From assembly GCF_006440735.1 (NCBI RefSeq), contig NZ_VFUA01000054.1:1-43682 (forward strand): a stretch of DNA of 43,682 nucleotides, read 5' to 3'. A program made the position numbers and the translations under genes. Of this stretch, positions 15,454-23,223 are shown in pieces. The DNA comes from Mesorhizobium sp. B2-7-1 (GTDB lineage: Bacteria > Pseudomonadota > Alphaproteobacteria > Rhizobiales > Rhizobiaceae). Positions within the stretch are counted from its first letter, which is position 1. The number at the start of each line of letters is the position of its first letter. Below the pieces are notes generated by a model. That model was not told where the DNA came from. It saw only the letters and a list, made by a program, of their open reading frames with translations, and ran no database searches.

Positions 15454-15778
15454 CGACACTCCAGCGGCAGGACTCGTCTGCCGGATTCCCAATGGAAGCA
15501 GGCGCTTCGACGATACGGGCTGGGGGCAAAAACCGGCCACGCCACACCCCGATATCAGCGGTTTATGGCAATTATCACGCAATCGTGCACATTAAATCTC
15601 GGTAACGTGAGGTCCGGATATGGTTCGGACCCTTGCGTTTTGCCGCGTTTCGCCAGCGGCAACCGGCTTTCACCGGGCTAGGGCGTCTCACCGTTTTTCG
15701 GAAACGGCGAACCGCTCTATCTCCTTGTTTTTACGCAATTCCGAACGGAAAATCGCTCACACTTTTCCTGGAATTGCT
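15454..15778. other. 325-base intergenic region with small hairpins
   Basis: No convincing gene is visible. It must hold the promoter for the leftward efflux genes and the 3' end of the RpiR gene. A 6-bp stem GGTCCG/CGGACC spans 15611-15631, and CCGTTT/AAACGG with loop TTCGG spans 15691-15707, directly joined to the dispersed hairpin element that follows. An AT-rich part at 15570-15600 is the likeliest promoter zone, but no confident -35/-10 pair was found. Confidence 0.45.
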
Positions 15779-15781
15779 CTA
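15704..15781 (-). repeat. Dispersed intergenic hairpin element, copy 2
   Basis: This is the best preserved copy. GCAATTCC (15735-15742) and GGAAAA (15747-15752) pair with TTTTCC (15763-15768) and GGAATTGC (15770-15777). The 5' block ACGGCGAACCGCTCTA is shared with copy 1 at 1129. Its right end CTAG supplies the TAG stop of the RpiR gene at 15779-15781, so the element fuses directly to the coding region. Confidence 0.75.
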
Positions 15782-16603
15782 GCGAAGGCTTTCGAGGTCG
15801 CGGATGCGCTTGGCGCCGGCCGCTTCCAACTGCCTGGTCACGGCGCCGATCAGGGTTTCGGCGACCACGAACAGAGCGGCGGACGAATCCCACGCCGAAG
15901 GCACCGCAGTCCGCCCGGCGATCACATGGCGGGCAAAACGGGCGATCGGCGACAGCCACTGGTCGGTGAAGAGAATGATCTGCACGCCGCGGTGATGGGC
16001 CTTCTCGGCAAAGCGGACCAGGCTTTCCTGGTAACGGCGGATGTCGAAGATCACCAGGACGTCGCGCTTGCCCATGTCGATCAGGCGGTCGCGCCAGATG
16101 CTCTCCTGGCCGGCGAGGTGATAGACATCCGGCTGGATGATGGCCAGGTGAGCGGCCATGTAGCGCGCCAGCGGATCGGTGAAGCGACCGCCGATCAGGA
16201 AGGTCTTGCCGCGCCGCTCGGCAAGCCGCGCGGCTATGTCGGCAAGCTGTTTGTCGGTCAGGTGCCGGAAGGTCTCGCGCATATTGTCGAGCGTCGCCTC
16301 GAGCATCGGCGAGGCTGCGCCGCCGACCGAGCCTGGATTGAGCGTGCGCGAGGCCGGCGATTGCAATTGCGCCGCCAGCTCATCCTGCAGCGCCGACTGG
16401 AACTCGGGGTAATTCTGGAAGCCTAGCCTGGCGACGAAACGCAAGATCGTCGGCGAGGACACGCCGGCCGCGGCCGAGAATTCGGCGACCGTCTTCAGCC
16501 CGGTCAAAGGATAGTTGGCAATCAGCGTCTGGGCGGCGCGGCGCTCGCCGGCCGGCATCGAGCCGATGCGGTCCGAGATCAGTTCGGCAATGCTGGAAAT
16601 CAT
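15779..16603 (-). CDS. RpiR/MurR-family transcriptional regulator with SIS domain (274 aa)
   Basis: The N-terminal HTH_6 domain (about residues 1-77) contains RRAAQTLIANYPLTGLKTVA and the recognition part AAGVSSPTILRFVARLGF. The C-terminal SIS domain (about 115-250) contains KTFLIGGRFTDPLARYMA and DVLVIFDIRRYQESLVRFAEKA; SIS domains usually sense phosphorylated or small polar metabolites. The start at 16603 has GGGGGA upstream and begins the conserved MISSIAELI; an extension to 16660 is basic and unlikely. It is divergent from the amidohydrolase operon, with an inverted repeat between them that overlaps the operon -10 region. It is the probable local regulator of that catabolic set. Confidence 0.88.
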   Translation of the reverse strand: MISSIAELISDRIGSMPAGERRAAQTLIANYPLTGLKTVAEFSAAAGVSSPTILRFVARLGFQNYPEFQSALQDELAAQLQSPASRTLNPGSVGGAASPMLEATLDNMRETFRHLTDKQLADIAARLAERRGKTFLIGGRFTDPLARYMAAHLAIIQPDVYHLAGQESIWRDRLIDMGKRDVLVIFDIRRYQESLVRFAEKAHHRGVQIILFTDQWLSPIARFARHVIAGRTAVPSAWDSSAALFVVAETLIGAVTRQLEAAGAKRIRDLESLR

Positions 16604-16653
16604 GTTTTCCCCCCGCCCGTTGACCCGCCGCCGCCGTTTTCCCGAATTCGCGT

Positions 16654-16691
16654 TTGACAAAGCCGGGTAAACTGTATGAAATCATTCACAC
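16654..16691 (+). promoter_or_regulatory. Promoter and RpiR-type operator of the amidohydrolase operon
   Basis: A consensus -35 TTGACA (16654-16659) lies 17 bases from TGAAAT (16677-16682). Overlapping the -10 is an 18-bp inverted repeat with one mismatch: GTATGAA (16674-16680), ATCA, TTCACAC (16685-16691). The site lies between the divergent RpiR and amidohydrolase genes, so binding could repress the operon and affect rpiR itself. Confidence 0.6.
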
Positions 16692-16746
16692 GGACGCAAT
16701 GAGACAAAATACGTAACATAAGATACAGCGTTCCGCAGGGGACGAT

Positions 16747-17565
16747 ATGGAGAAAGCTCGGCCCGCTAGCCTTGCCCCGTCCGAGACCGCGAGGGTGACC
16801 AATCCCGGCGGCTCCAGCCCCTTCGTCTTCACCTGCGATCACGCTTCCAACTTCCTGCCCGCCGAATTTGGAACGCTTGGCCTGCCGGCCGAGGCGCTTT
16901 CGCGCCATATCGCCTGGGACCCGGGCGCGCTTCCCGTCGCCAGCCGCATGGCCGAGGCGCTCGACGCGACCTTGATCGAGACGCGCGTGTCGCGGCTCGT
17001 CATCGATTGCAACCGGCCGCTCGACGCGCCGGACCTCGTCCCGCCGGTCAGCGAGACGACGGCCATTCCCGGAAATTCGAACCTGTCCGACAAGCAGCGC
17101 GCCGCGCGCATCGACCTTGCCTGGCGTCCGTTCCACGACTCGATCGCCGAGATCGTCGAGCGGCGGCTGGCGCGCGGCCAGGAGACGCGGCTGGTGTCGG
17201 TGCACTCCTTCACGCCGGTCTACAAGGGCAAGAGCCGGCCATGGCACATCGGCATCATCCATGATGACGACCGCCGCCTGGCAACGCCCCTGGTCGCGGC
17301 GCTGCAGCGGCTTGCCGGCGTCGCCGTCGGCGTCAATGAACCCTATTCGCCGGCCGACCGCGTCTATTTCACGCTGGAACGGCATGCGCGTTCGCGCGGC
17401 CTTGCCTGCGCGATGATCGAAATCCGCAACGACGAAATCGCCGGCGAGACCGGGCAGCGGAAATGGGCGGATCTGCTCTCCGGCATTTTTTCCAATCTGG
17501 AGCCCGAGGAGGCCAGGGGCTCCCGACGAAGCGCAATGGGAAAGTCAGCACAATCGGCCAGCTAA
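16747..17565 (+). CDS. N-formylglutamate amidohydrolase family protein (272 aa)
   Basis: Family blocks are FTCDHASNFLP near residue 34, RHIAWDPGA near 58, IDCNRPLDAP near 95, and LVSVHSFTPVYKG near 155. They carry the metal-binding His and Asp residues of the FGase fold. The named activity releases formate from N-formylglutamate, but no other hut genes are here. In this operon a hydrolase of glutamyl or N-acyl amides would fit better: it could free glutamate from a gamma-glutamyl product. It is the first gene after the promoter at 16654 and lies 20 bases before the first permease gene. Substrate reassignment is inference. Confidence 0.85.
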   Translation: MEKARPASLAPSETARVTNPGGSSPFVFTCDHASNFLPAEFGTLGLPAEALSRHIAWDPGALPVASRMAEALDATLIETRVSRLVIDCNRPLDAPDLVPPVSETTAIPGNSNLSDKQRAARIDLAWRPFHDSIAEIVERRLARGQETRLVSVHSFTPVYKGKSRPWHIGIIHDDDRRLATPLVAALQRLAGVAVGVNEPYSPADRVYFTLERHARSRGLACAMIEIRNDEIAGETGQRKWADLLSGIFSNLEPEEARGSRRSAMGKSAQSAS

Positions 17566-17585
17566 GAAAATAAGGGGACTTCCAG

Positions 17586-19127
17586 ATGGCTACACCGGAT
17601 CACACCGACAAATCGGAGGATGTAAGGATCCTTCACAGCATGGGTTACGCCCAGGAATTGGCGCGCCGCATGAGCGGCTTCTCCAACTTTGCCATTTCCT
17701 TTTCGATCATCTGCATCCTGGCCGGCGGCATCACGTCTTTCCCGCTGGCAATGGCCACCGGCAGCGGTTTCGAGGCCACCGTCGGCTGGATCATCGGCGG
17801 CGTCTTCGCTCTTGTGGTCGCTGCTTCGCTCGGCCAGATCGGCTCAGCCTATCCCACCGCCGGGGGCCTCTATCATTGGTCCTCGATTCTCGGCGGGCGT
17901 GGCTGGGGTTGGGCGACGGCCTGGATCAACCTGCTCGGCCTGATCTTCGTCGTCGCGTCGGTGAATGTCGGCGTCTATCTGCTCTTTCAGGGTCTCGTCG
18001 CGGGACCGATCTTCGGCTGGGACACCTCGACCTGGGGCTTCTGGCAGCAGACGCTGGCGGTCGTTCTCATCACCGTCACCCAGGGCCTCTTCAATCATCT
18101 CGGCATCAAGACGACAACGATGTTGACCGACTTTTCCGGTTACCTCATCCTGGTTGTCGCGGTCATCCTGACGCTGACCTTCCTGATCTGGGGCGCGCAT
18201 GGCTTCGAGCTGTCGCGGTTGACGACCTTCGTCAACACGACCGGCGATCTCGGCGGTGGCTATGTTCCGACGGCCCGCACGGCGCTCGTGGCCTTTCTGA
18301 TCGGTCTTCTTTATCCGCTTTATACGATCACCGGCTTTGATGCTTCGGCCCACACCGCCGAGGAAACGCACAATGCCCGTGTCGCGGTGCCGAGAGGCAT
18401 GATCCACGCGGTGTTGTGGTCGCTCGTCTTCGGCTTCGTCATGGCGGTGTCCTTCGTGCTGGCGAGCCCCGATCTGGTGGCAACCGCCAAGGACGGCGGC
18501 AATGCCTGGTTCAACCTGTTCAACAACCTGCCGGCGCCGACCTGGCTCAAGGCCCTGCTCGGCATCGCCATTGTGCTGTCGAACTATCTGTGCGCGCTCG
18601 CCGGGCTCACTTCGACCTCGCGCATGATCTTCGCCTTCTCGCGTGACGGAGGCCTGCCGGGGTCGTCTTTTTGGAAGCAGGTTTCGCCGACCTGGCGCAC
18701 GCCGGTGCCTGCCATCTGGCTGGGCGTCGTGCTGGCGATTGCCGCCACGCTCTATTCGCCGGCTTTCGCGGCGCTCGCAGCCGGCTGCGCTCTCTTCCTC
18801 TATGTCTCCTACGCCATGCCGATCGCAGCCGGACTTCTTGCGGAAGGCAAGACCTGGACAGAGTTCGGTCCGTTCCGCCTCGGCGTCTGGTCAAAGCCTT
18901 TCGCCATCGTCACCGTGCTCGGCGTCCTGGTGCTGATGTATGCCGGCATCCAGCCACCCTTCGACATCCTGATCAACTACGCCGTCGGACTGATCATCCT
19001 GCTCGTGGCGCTGTGGTTCGGTATCGAATCGCGCCGCTTCAAGGGCCCGCCGATCGGCGCCGACATCGCTCGCCGCGCGGCGGAGATCGCGGCCGCGGAA
19101 AAAGCCGTCGGCCAGACAGCAGGCTAA
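17586..19127 (+). CDS. APC-superfamily amine/amino acid permease, ACT-like, copy 1 (513 aa)
   Basis: This is a 12-helix permease whose N-terminus, HSMGYAQELARRMSGFSNFA then SFSIICILAGG, matches the amino acid/choline transporter (ACT) branch that includes yeast Hnm1/Uga4 and plant BAT1. AYPTAGGLYHWSSILGG and the ITGFDASAHTAEETHNA block are further family markers. Known ACT members carry choline, ethanolamine, GABA or polyamines. An AGGGGA ribosome site precedes the ATG. It is a diverged tandem duplicate of the next gene, and the two may differ in substrate or affinity. A hairpin at 19143-19168 follows. Confidence 0.88.
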   Translation: MATPDHTDKSEDVRILHSMGYAQELARRMSGFSNFAISFSIICILAGGITSFPLAMATGSGFEATVGWIIGGVFALVVAASLGQIGSAYPTAGGLYHWSSILGGRGWGWATAWINLLGLIFVVASVNVGVYLLFQGLVAGPIFGWDTSTWGFWQQTLAVVLITVTQGLFNHLGIKTTTMLTDFSGYLILVVAVILTLTFLIWGAHGFELSRLTTFVNTTGDLGGGYVPTARTALVAFLIGLLYPLYTITGFDASAHTAEETHNARVAVPRGMIHAVLWSLVFGFVMAVSFVLASPDLVATAKDGGNAWFNLFNNLPAPTWLKALLGIAIVLSNYLCALAGLTSTSRMIFAFSRDGGLPGSSFWKQVSPTWRTPVPAIWLGVVLAIAATLYSPAFAALAAGCALFLYVSYAMPIAAGLLAEGKTWTEFGPFRLGVWSKPFAIVTVLGVLVLMYAGIQPPFDILINYAVGLIILLVALWFGIESRRFKGPPIGADIARRAAEIAAAEKAVGQTAG

Positions 19128-19142
19128 CGGCAAAGCAATATC

Positions 19143-19168
19143 GCCCGGTCGGCTCAGGTCGATCGGGC
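19143..19168 (+). other. RNA hairpin between the two permease genes
   Basis: GCCCGGTCG (19143-19151) pairs with CGATCGGGC (19160-19168) over 9 bp, including one G-U pair, with an 8-base loop. It lies 16 bases after the first permease stop. No T-run follows, so an mRNA-stabilising or attenuating role is more likely than full termination. Confidence 0.5.
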
Positions 19169-19215
19169 ATCGATATGCAGGACCGGCCAGCCAAGAACCA
19201 TAGGGGAATGCCAAC

Positions 19216-20772
19216 ATGACGACACCGGGTTATACAGAGTCGGACAAGGCGGAGGATGTAAAACACCTCCACAGCATGGGCTACGCCCAGGAACTGGAAC
19301 GGCGGCTCAGCCGCTTCTCGAATTTCGCGGTTTCGTTCTCGATCATCTGCATCCTGTCCGGCGGCATCAATTCGCTGGCCCAGGCGACGTCGGGCGCAGG
19401 CGGCATCGGCATCGGCATCGGCTGGCTGGTCGGCTGCTTCGTCTCGCTCACCTTTGCCGTCGCCATGTCGCAGATCAGCTCGGCCTATCCGACGGCCGGC
19501 GGCCTCTATCACTGGGGCTCGATCCTCGGCAATCGCGGCACCGGCTGGGTGACGGCCTGGCTCAACCTGCTCGGCCTGATCACCGTGCTCGGCGCCATCA
19601 ATGTCGGCACCTGGACCTTCTTCCTCGGCGCCTTCGGACCGGCGCTCGGCATCGAGGGCACGCTGACCAACCAGATGATCTTCCTGGTCATCATCACCGG
19701 CGCCCAGGCGCTGATCAACCATCTCGGCATCAAGCTGACGGCCAGGCTCACCGACTTCTCCGGCTATCTGATCTTCTTCGGCTCGATCCTGATCGCGGTG
19801 GTCTGCCTGCTTTCGGCCGAGACTTGGGATTTCAGCCGCCTCTTCACCTTCCATAACTATTCGGGCGACTCCGGCGGCGGCGTGTGGCCGTCTGTCTCGA
19901 ACGCCTGGGTGTTCGCGCTCGGCCTGCTGCTGCCGATCTACACTATCACCGGCTATGACGCCTCGGCGCACACGTCGGAGGAAACCATCAAGGCGGCGTC
20001 TTCGGTGCCGCGAGCCATGGTCATGTCCGTCATCTGGTCGGCCGTCTTCGGCTATCTGTTCCTGGCCGCTTTCGTGCTGATGATCCCGAACATGGACGAT
20101 GCCGCCAAGCAGGGCTGGAACGTGTTCTTCTGGGCTTTCGACCAGCGCGTCAGCCCCGGCCTCAAGGAGTTCGTGTATCTCGTGGTGTTCGTCGCGCAGC
20201 TGCTGTGCGGTCTGGCGACCGTCACCTCGGCCTCGCGCATGATCTTCGCCTTCTCGCGCGACGGCGGCTTGCCCGGTTCGTCGGCACTCGCCAAGGTCAG
20301 CCCGACCTACCGTACCCCGGTGGCGGCGATCTGGACGGCGTCGATCCTGTCGGTGCTGTTCGTCTGGGGCTCGACGCTGGTCTCGGTTGCCGGCACCTCT
20401 GCCTACACCATCGTGGTGTCCTGCACCGTCATCTTCCTGTTCCTGTCCTTCATCGTGCCGATCGTGCTCGGCATGCTGGCCTGGGGCACGCCGAAATGGG
20501 ACAAGATGGGCCCGTGGAATATGGGCCGCGGCATCTTCATGCTGTTCGGCGTTCTCTCGATAATCTCGATGATCCTGATCTTCGTCATCGGCATCCAACC
20601 ACCGAACGACTGGGCGCTCTACATCACCGTCGGCTTCTTCGTCCTGACGGCGATCGTCTGGTTCGCCTTCGAGCGCAACCGCTTCCAGGGCCCGCCGCTC
20701 GGCGACATCATCGCGGCCCGCCAGGCGGCGATCAAGGCGGCCGAACAGGCGGTCGGCGAGACCGGCCACTGA
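19216..20772 (+). CDS. APC-superfamily amine/amino acid permease, ACT-like, copy 2 (518 aa)
   Basis: This is a second 12-helix permease, closely related to the preceding one along its full length: HSMGYAQELERRLSRFSNFA, AYPTAGGLYHWGSILGN, ITGYDASAHTSEETIKA and SRMIFAFSRDGGLPGSS. It has AGGGGA eight bases before the ATG. Internal loops differ clearly from copy 1 (for example after TFHNYSGDSGGG), so this is an old duplication. The downstream strong hairpin at 20783-20819 separates it from the synthetase gene. Like its neighbour it probably imports an amine such as ethanolamine, GABA or a polyamine. Confidence 0.88.
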   Translation: MTTPGYTESDKAEDVKHLHSMGYAQELERRLSRFSNFAVSFSIICILSGGINSLAQATSGAGGIGIGIGWLVGCFVSLTFAVAMSQISSAYPTAGGLYHWGSILGNRGTGWVTAWLNLLGLITVLGAINVGTWTFFLGAFGPALGIEGTLTNQMIFLVIITGAQALINHLGIKLTARLTDFSGYLIFFGSILIAVVCLLSAETWDFSRLFTFHNYSGDSGGGVWPSVSNAWVFALGLLLPIYTITGYDASAHTSEETIKAASSVPRAMVMSVIWSAVFGYLFLAAFVLMIPNMDDAAKQGWNVFFWAFDQRVSPGLKEFVYLVVFVAQLLCGLATVTSASRMIFAFSRDGGLPGSSALAKVSPTYRTPVAAIWTASILSVLFVWGSTLVSVAGTSAYTIVVSCTVIFLFLSFIVPIVLGMLAWGTPKWDKMGPWNMGRGIFMLFGVLSIISMILIFVIGIQPPNDWALYITVGFFVLTAIVWFAFERNRFQGPPLGDIIAARQAAIKAAEQAVGETGH

Positions 20773-20782
20773 GACTTCGCTT

Positions 20783-20819
20783 CATGGCCATGGCCGGCGC
20801 AACGCCGGCCATGGCCATG
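20783..20819 (+). terminator. Perfect 17-bp hairpin before the glutamine synthetase-like gene
   Basis: CATGGCCATGGCCGGCG (20783-20799) pairs exactly with CGCCGGCCATGGCCATG (20803-20819) around a CAA loop. TTTCTCCCTTTC follows. It starts 10 bases after the permease stop. The tail is not a clean T-run, so partial termination or mRNA 3'-end protection of the permease message is likely. Confidence 0.6.
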
Positions 20820-20859
20820 TTTCTCCCTTTCAATCGAAAAGCGCTGGAGTGCCAAAGGA

Positions 20860-22230
20860 ATGGCCGGGAATTTCTCGTTCGATCAGTTGAAGAAGGCGGT
20901 CTCGAATGGCGAGATCGACACGGTGCTGGCCTGCATCGTCGATATGCAGGGCCGGCTCGCGGGAAAGCGCTTCCTGGCTCAGTATTTCGTCGATTCCGCG
21001 CATGGCGAGACGCATGGCTGCAACTATCTCTTGGCCTGCGACATCGATATGGAGCCGGTGCCGGGCTACAAGGCGGCGAGCTGGTCGAAGGGCTATGGCG
21101 ACTTCGTCATGAAGCCGGACCTGGCGACGCTGCGGCGCATTCCATGGCTGGAGAAGACGGCGCTGGTCATCTGCGACGTGCTCGACCATCACACGCATGA
21201 GGATCTTGGGCACTCGCCCCGGGCGATCCTGAAGAAGCAGGTCAAGCGACTGCAGGAGCGCGGCTATATCGGCTATTTCGCCTCCGAGCTCGAATTCTAC
21301 CTGTTCAGCGAGACCTACGATTCCGCCCGCAAGAAGCAATGGCAGGGGCTCGACAGCGCATCGCCTTATATCGGCGACTACCAGATCGGCATCACCTCGA
21401 AGGAAGAGGGCGTCATGCGCCGGCTCCGCAACGAGATGGAAGCCGCCGGCATCCCGATCGAGAATTCCAAGGGCGAATGGGGTCCCGGCCAGGAAGAGAT
21501 CAATGTGCGCTATGCCGAGGCGCTCGACATGGCCGACCGCCACGTCATCCTGAAGAACGGCGCCAAGGAGATCGCCGATTCCGAGGGCAAGGCCATCTCC
21601 TTCATGGCCAAGTACAATTATGGGCTCGCCGGCAATTCCAGCCACATCCACAATTCGCTGTGGAGCGCCGACGGCAAGACGCCACTGTTCTTCGACAAGA
21701 AGGCGGATTGGACGCTGTCCACGCTTGGCCAGCAATGGGCGGCCGGGCAGCTCAAATACGCCAAGGAGTTCACCTGGTTCCTGGCGCCCTACATCAATTC
21801 CTACAAGCGCTTCCAGGCCGGCACCTTCGCGCCGACCAAGATCATGTGGAGCGAGGACAACCGCACCGCCGGCTTCCGGCTCTGCGGCGAGGGCACCAAG
21901 GGCATCCGCATGGAATGCCGCATCGGCGGCGCCGATCTCAATCCCTATCTCGCCTTCGCCGCCCTGATCGCTTCCGGCCTCGCCGGCATAGACGAGAAGC
22001 TGGAATTGCAGAAGCCGTTCGTCGGCGACGCCTATCAGGCATCGCGCCTGCCGGAGATCCCGAAGACGTTGCGCGACGCCACCGAGACGCTGGCCAAGTC
22101 GAAGATGCTGAAGCGGGCCTTCGGTGACGACGTGGTCGAGCACTATGTGCACACCGCCCGCTGGGAGCAGTTCGAATACGACCGTCGCATCACGGATTGG
22201 GAACTGCACCGGGGGTTCGAGCGGTACTAA
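20860..22230 (+). CDS. Glutamine synthetase family protein, gamma-glutamyl-amide synthetase type (456 aa)
   Basis: The GS fold is complete: an N-terminal beta-grasp part (about 1-105), then the catalytic domain with ASELEFYLF, ENSKGEWGPGQEEINVRYAE, NSSHIHNSLW, a NSYKRFQAGTFAPTK segment and RMECRIGGADLNPY. The absence of the adenylylated-Tyr loop and overall likeness to PuuA/GlnT/IpuC-type enzymes suggest that it joins glutamate to an amine using ATP, not ammonia. Context (ACT permeases upstream, aldehyde and alcohol dehydrogenases downstream) favours an amino alcohol or polyamine. A GGAG lies ten bases before the ATG. A toxin-antitoxin pair now separates it from the dehydrogenases. Confidence 0.85.
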   Translation: MAGNFSFDQLKKAVSNGEIDTVLACIVDMQGRLAGKRFLAQYFVDSAHGETHGCNYLLACDIDMEPVPGYKAASWSKGYGDFVMKPDLATLRRIPWLEKTALVICDVLDHHTHEDLGHSPRAILKKQVKRLQERGYIGYFASELEFYLFSETYDSARKKQWQGLDSASPYIGDYQIGITSKEEGVMRRLRNEMEAAGIPIENSKGEWGPGQEEINVRYAEALDMADRHVILKNGAKEIADSEGKAISFMAKYNYGLAGNSSHIHNSLWSADGKTPLFFDKKADWTLSTLGQQWAAGQLKYAKEFTWFLAPYINSYKRFQAGTFAPTKIMWSEDNRTAGFRLCGEGTKGIRMECRIGGADLNPYLAFAALIASGLAGIDEKLELQKPFVGDAYQASRLPEIPKTLRDATETLAKSKMLKRAFGDDVVEHYVHTARWEQFEYDRRITDWELHRGFERY

Positions 22231-22244
22231 AGCTGTAATCTGCG

Positions 22245-22285
22245 TTGACCGAGCTTAATTGAGGCTGTAATTATTCAGTTAAGCT
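22245..22285 (+). promoter_or_regulatory. Toxin-antitoxin promoter and operator
   Basis: An 11-bp inverted repeat with one wobble pair, AGCTTAATTGA (22252-22262) and TCAGTTAAGCT (22275-22285), lies just upstream of the antitoxin gene. A -35-like TTGACC (22245-22250) precedes it, and TGTAAT at 22266-22271 could be a -10 with a short 15-base spacer. The region is AT-rich compared with its surroundings. Autorepression by the antitoxin is the expected use. Confidence 0.55.
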
Positions 22286-22298
22286 TAGGGAGCGCGAA

Positions 22299-22799
22299 AT
22301 GGGAAAATATTCGCCTTTGCGTACGTATCTCATGGCTCAGACCCGTGAACGGGTTCCGATGTCGTTCAAGGATATCGAGAGGCTACTTGGTGAGAAGTTG
22401 CCGGCGTCCAAGCAATATCCGGCTTGGTGGAGCAACAATCCCAGCAACAATCCGATGACAAAGGAATGGCTCGCTGCGGGGTTTCAGACGGAGTCGGTCA
22501 ATATCGCCGGCGAAAATCTGGTCTTTCGGCGTGCTCCGCAAGGAAGTGCTCAAGCCTATCGCAAATCTTCCGGCGGGCGAGTCGGGGAAAGGAGTTCGGG
22601 GCACCGGCCAGGCTTTATGGAGGATAAGGTGGATTTCAAGAATGCTCCAAATATGAGCGGTAAGAGTGAGGACTATATCGTGCCGACGCGCGGCGCCGAT
22701 CCGCTGTTTGGATGCATGGCCGGGACGCTCACGCTTCTTCCGGACGTCGACTACACCGCCCCCGCGGATCCGGACTGGGGCAAAGTGTATGACGACTGA
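22299..22799 (+). CDS. Fused antitoxin: DUF7662-like domain plus VapB-type tail (166 aa)
   Basis: Residues 1-78 (GKYSPLRTYLMAQ, MSFKDIERLLGEKLPASKQY, PAWWSNN, EWLAAGFQTESV, LVFRR) match the small DUF7662 domain, often found alone. A charged linker follows, with MEDKVDFKNAPNMSG. The C-terminus, DPLFGCMAGTLTLLPDVDYT then APADPDWGKVYDD, resembles the toxin-binding tail of VapB/AbrB-type antitoxins. The stop overlaps the PIN toxin start by 11 bases, the usual antitoxin-first order. The N-terminal domain probably binds the inverted repeat upstream. Codon use and base composition are less GC-rich than the flanking genes, suggesting acquisition. Confidence 0.72.
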   Translation: MGKYSPLRTYLMAQTRERVPMSFKDIERLLGEKLPASKQYPAWWSNNPSNNPMTKEWLAAGFQTESVNIAGENLVFRRAPQGSAQAYRKSSGGRVGERSSGHRPGFMEDKVDFKNAPNMSGKSEDYIVPTRGADPLFGCMAGTLTLLPDVDYTAPADPDWGKVYDD

Positions 22800-23208
22800 C
22801 GGAATATTGCTGGACACGTGTTTCATGCTGTGGCTGTCGACCGAACAGCCGGTCACAAGAGTGGCGGTCGACAAAGTGGCCAGCACGCGAAAGAACGGTG
22901 GCGTCATTGCCGTTTCGATCATGTCGGCTTGGGAGATCGGAATGCTCGTCTCCAAGGGCCGGCTTCCGTTCATCAAGTCGCCGCTCGCCTGGTTCGAAGG
23001 GTTCGTGAAAGCGGGCGCAACGAGCGTGGAGGGGATCGACAGCGAGCTTCTGGTGGAGTCCTCGTTCCTGCCTGGCGCCGTTCATAACGATCCGGCGGAC
23101 CGGATCATCATAGCGACGGCCCGTTCGAGGAACCTGGAAATCATCACCCGCGATCGCGCCATCCTTGCCTATGGCGCGGCCGGCTTTGTCAAAACAGTAC
23201 CTTGTTGA
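22789..23208 (+). CDS. PIN-domain ribonuclease toxin, VapC-like (139 aa)
   Basis: The acidic PIN active site is intact: Asp9 in LLDTCFML, Glu49 in SAWEIG, Asp101/Asp104 in NDPADRIII and Asp122 in TRDRAIL. The LVSKGRLPF stretch after Glu49 is typical of chromosomal VapC toxins. The ATG at 22789 lies inside the antitoxin frame with an 11-base overlap, which gives the standard N-terminus; a frame opening at 22666 would run through the antitoxin. The expected action is cleavage of specific tRNA or rRNA when free of antitoxin. The stop is 15 bases before the aldehyde dehydrogenase start, so the toxin gene may share its transcript. Confidence 0.82.
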   Translation: MTTDGILLDTCFMLWLSTEQPVTRVAVDKVASTRKNGGVIAVSIMSAWEIGMLVSKGRLPFIKSPLAWFEGFVKAGATSVEGIDSELLVESSFLPGAVHNDPADRIIIATARSRNLEIITRDRAILAYGAAGFVKTVPC

Positions 23209-23223
23209 TTTGGAGATGCCTTC

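Noticed and set aside
17586..20772. The two permease genes as an assembly duplication
   Set aside because: The proteins differ at many positions and in loop lengths, so this is a diverged biological duplication.
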